A stretch of 15,600 nucleotides of DNA from 20-14-all-45-10 sp964435965 (lineage in GTDB: Bacteria; Chloroflexota; Dehalococcoidia; GIF9; AB-539-J10). This document shows, one piece after another, positions 13,694-15,600 of the stretch (its first letter is position 1; each line of letters starts with the position of its first letter). Where the stretch lies: assembly GCA_964435965.1 (NCBI GenBank), contig CAYTBB010000027.1:1-15600 (forward strand). The letters run 5' to 3'. Under the pieces are notes generated by a model. The model made no database searches. It had not been told where the DNA came from and worked only from the letters and a program-made list of their open reading frames with translations. The position numbers were made by a program, and so were the translations under genes.

Positions 13694-15154
13694 CTATAGC
13701 AGGGGGGCTAGTTTTCCTAAAGCTGTGCTAAGCCGTTTGAGGCATCTCTCCTTGCCCAATACCGCCATGGTTTGAAATAAGGGTGGTGCGGCAGTGCGAC
13801 CGGTGATGGCCACTCGCAGTAAGCCGAAGAATTTTCCTGTGGTTAAGTTTAACTCCGTAGCCAAGGGGCGTAGGATACCCTCGAGTGAGTTAGCATTCCA
13901 GGCTTCGACTGCTTCTAGCCTCTGCAGAGCAATTTTAATAGTTTGGGTAGCTTGTGTAGCATCTAATCCGCTACTTAATAGCAGGCTGGTATCATATGGC
14001 AACTCATCAAGGAAGAAAAAGTCGGCAAGTTGAGGGACCTCAGCAAAAATCTTAGCTCGTTCTTGGAGTAAAGGTGTGATTTGGCAGATGTAATCTCTAT
14101 CCAATGGGCGTTTTACTTTGGGGGGCAAATCCCTATCTAAAAATGGAGCGGATTGCCGGGCAAACTCATCCAGGCTTAGTCGGCGTAGGTAAAGTCCGTT
14201 CATCCATTCCAGCTTACGTTTATCAAAGATAGCCGCGGTCTTACTTATTCTTCCTAGAGAGAAATGCTTTATCAATTCCTCTTGGCTTAGCAACTCAGTT
14301 CTATCATCGAGTGACCAACCCAGCAGTGCTAGGAAGTTAATCATCGCCTCAGGAAGATAACCTTGTTCTTTATACTCGATGACGGTGGTGGCACCATGTC
14401 GCTTGGAAAGTTTGGATCTGTCAGGACCAAGTATCATAGGTAGATGGGCAAATTGTGGAGGTTCCCAGTTTAAAGATTGATAAAGCAGCACGTGGCGAGG
14501 AACACTGGAAAGCCATTCATCAGCTCTAAGGATGTGGGAAATAGCCATTAAGTGGTCATCTACTACATTGGCTAAATGATATGTTGGATAACCATCGGAC
14601 TTGAGCAAGATGAAATCGTCTAGAGTGCTATTTTGGAAAGTCAGTTGGCCCCGGATTAAATCGTGGAAGGGGGTTTCTCCCTTGAGCGGCATTTTGAAAC
14701 GGACTACGGGTACAATGCCGCCTGCCTCTAGTTGAGTTTTTTCTTGCTGTGTCAAATAACGGCAGTGCCCATCATATTTTGGTGGTTGCTTTCGTTTCAT
14801 CTGCTCTTGACGCATCGCCTTTAGCCGTTGTGGAGAACAATAACATAGGTAAGCATAACCATCTTTAAGCAAACTGTTCGAGATTTCATGGTAATAATGT
14901 AATCTTTGTGATTGAAAATAGGGGCCCTCGTCCCAATCCAGCCCAAGCCACCTTAAGCTATCTAATATGACATCTACTGCCCCCTCTACTTTACGGACGA
15001 TATCGGTGTCTTCGATACGCAAGATGAACTTGCCGCCATGATGGCGAGCAAAAAGCCAGTTGAATAGGGCTGTTCTAATATTACCTAAATGCGGGTTGCC
15101 CGTGGGGCTAGGGGCAAAACGGACTCTGACTTGAGGTTGTAACTTGGACTCCAT
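13694..15154 (-). CDS. gltX: Glutamate--tRNA ligase
   Basis: This class I synthetase attaches glutamate to tRNA-Glu, and in organisms using GatCAB also to tRNA-Gln. At 486 aa it has standard length. HIGH appears as HLGN (22-25) after RFAPSPTGNP, and KMSKS as KLSKR (248-252). CYC at 104-106 with C131 (YDGHCR) is the zinc knuckle seen in many bacterial GluRS. The anticodon-binding helical part follows from about 330. With gatCA nearby, a non-discriminating enzyme is plausible (inference). The ATG at 15154 lacks a Shine-Dalgarno sequence and lies inside a perfect inverted repeat. No other sensible start precedes VRVRFAPSP. The upstream coiled-coil gene ends 63 bases away. Confidence 0.95.
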   Translation of the reverse strand: MESKLQPQVRVRFAPSPTGNPHLGNIRTALFNWLFARHHGGKFILRIEDTDIVRKVEGAVDVILDSLRWLGLDWDEGPYFQSQRLHYYHEISNSLLKDGYAYLCYCSPQRLKAMRQEQMKRKQPPKYDGHCRYLTQQEKTQLEAGGIVPVVRFKMPLKGETPFHDLIRGQLTFQNSTLDDFILLKSDGYPTYHLANVVDDHLMAISHILRADEWLSSVPRHVLLYQSLNWEPPQFAHLPMILGPDRSKLSKRHGATTVIEYKEQGYLPEAMINFLALLGWSLDDRTELLSQEELIKHFSLGRISKTAAIFDKRKLEWMNGLYLRRLSLDEFARQSAPFLDRDLPPKVKRPLDRDYICQITPLLQERAKIFAEVPQLADFFFLDELPYDTSLLLSSGLDATQATQTIKIALQRLEAVEAWNANSLEGILRPLATELNLTTGKFFGLLRVAITGRTAAPPLFQTMAVLGKERCLKRLSTALGKLAPLL

Positions 15155-15169
15155 AATTATACATTATGG
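15151..15169. repeat. Inverted repeat across the gltX start codon
   Basis: CCATAAT (15151-15157) and ATTATGG (15163-15169) are perfect arms around TATAC. The gltX start codon (15152-15154) lies in one arm. TATAAT on the coding strand (15161-15156) also overlaps it but is too close to the start to serve a normal leader; CATAAT (15168-15163) could give a near-leaderless mRNA. It could act as an operator or as an RNA hairpin covering the start. Confidence 0.45.
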
Positions 15170-15217
15170 CACATTTAGCCATTGTAGTATCACTAGAAGG
15201 TGGGAAACCTAAAAGTG

Positions 15218-15478
15218 CTATTTGGAAAGGACTCGTTGTAAACCTTTCAGCTGCTCTAAGTGTTTTTTAAGTCTCTGGACAAGATGCTCAGCCTGTTTCA
15301 GAGCATTTTCAGTATCTTCTATCTTGGTAGTTATCTCAAACAAGACCTGCTTTTGCTGTTCAGCCAAGTCAGCTTCAAAATAGGCTATATCTTCCATCTC
15401 AGCTTGGCTCATTAGGCGGGATAAAAGGTCATCCTCTCTTTGTACTTGTTCATTAGTAAGTTGGCCAAAAGACTTCAA
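15218..15478 (-). CDS. Small coiled-coil protein, unknown function
   Basis: This is an 86-aa soluble, highly charged, all-helical protein: acidic in the first half (QREDDLLSRL, AEMEDIAYFEADLAEQ), then a Lys/Leu-rich heptad-like stretch (about 45-84, ALKQAEHLVQRLKKHLEQLKGL). This suggests a dimeric coiled coil. There is no signal peptide, membrane helix or catalytic motif, and I do not recognise the family. The start is TTG at 15478, supported by AAAGGA nine bases upstream and a promoter at 15514-15543. A later ATG (codon 23) has weaker support. It may be co-transcribed with gltX. Confidence 0.7.
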   Translation of the reverse strand: MKSFGQLTNEQVQREDDLLSRLMSQAEMEDIAYFEADLAEQQKQVLFEITTKIEDTENALKQAEHLVQRLKKHLEQLKGLQRVLSK

Positions 15479-15513
15479 GTTATTAATTCCTTTCTAATTT
15501 AATTTTGTGTTGG

Positions 15514-15543
15514 AATATAGCATATCCTTATATCTTTACACAA
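15514..15543 (-). promoter_or_regulatory. Promoter of the coiled-coil protein gene
   Basis: On the minus strand TTGTGT (15543-15538) and TATATT (15519-15514) are 18 bases apart, with an extended TGC before the -10. It lies 35 bases before the TTG start. A palindrome CACAAG-CC-CTTGTG (15539-15552) covers the -35 and may be an operator. Confidence 0.55.
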
Positions 15544-15552
15544 GCCCTTGTG
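15539..15552. repeat. 14-base inverted repeat CACAAG-CC-CTTGTG over the -35 region
   Basis: Perfect six-base arms around two bases overlap the -35 of the last promoter. A repressor site is possible, but no regulator family is suggested. The remaining bases to 15600 show no gene, tRNA or other element that I can support. Confidence 0.4.
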
Positions 15553-15600
15553 CTGGCTGACCACATAGGTAACACTGGACTAGGGATCTTAGCAAGTTCC

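Noticed and set aside
15544..15600. Possible structured RNA or tRNA end at the right edge
   Set aside because: No cloverleaf, T-loop GTTCRA motif or matching stem is visible. Only the short CACAAG palindrome can be supported.

Overview
This window most likely comes from an anaerobic Chloroflexota bacterium of the Dehalococcoidia type (moderate confidence). The hints are a beta-propeller/Fn3-like surface protein with a C-terminal membrane anchor, a small secreted helical protein next to an OmpR-type two-component system, a GatCA/GluRS translation set, and short palindromic repeats (ATTGCGAG...CTCGCAAT and CATTCTGA...TCAGGGTGAC types) of a kind I associate with that group. No rRNA, tRNA, CRISPR array, transposase or phage gene is visible. 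Most of the window is ordinary core metabolism and translation.

Layout. Bases 1-1794 (+): 3' part of a large extracytoplasmic protein with Asp-box repeats, two Fn3-like modules and a C-terminal anchor. Bases 1826-3851 (-): a response regulator/histidine kinase operon whose reading frames overlap by 11 bases. Bases 4021-4434 (-): a small exported helical protein ending at a clear intrinsic terminator. Two TGTTAAG boxes 11 bases apart lie in front of the regulator gene, and a similar but weaker pair lies in front of the exported-protein gene. Bases 4655-5659 (+): trpS. Bases 5679-9540 (-): gatC, gatA, a small DUF6504-like gene, an Lrp/AsnC regulator and a class I/II aminotransferase, all tightly spaced. 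Bases 9727-11787 (+): an EF-G-like translational GTPase divergent from gatC. Bases 11799-13620 (-): etfB-etfA behind its own sigma70-like promoter. Bases 13694-15154 (-): gltX. Bases 15218-15478 (-): a small coiled-coil protein with a TTG start.

How the genes fit together. GatCA and GluRS fit the indirect route to Gln-tRNA (Glu-tRNAGln amidation), although gatB is not in the window. TrpRS and the EF-G-like GTPase add to the translation theme. EtfBA is an electron-transfer flavoprotein whose dehydrogenase partner is not here. The Lrp/AsnC regulator and the aminotransferase are one base apart and are probably co-regulated in amino-acid metabolism. The two-component system may control itself and the neighbouring exported protein through the shared box.

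The most unusual feature is a group of three short repeat elements in the gatC-gatA-lrp cluster. One lies between gatC and gatA. One supplies the last codons and stop of the DUF6504-like gene and ends next to the lrp ribosome binding site. One repeat-like segment lies in frame inside gatA and adds roughly a dozen residues to the protein. I did not find convincing evidence of a wholly new defence or mobile system. The left 4.5 kb looks visibly more GC-rich than the rest.
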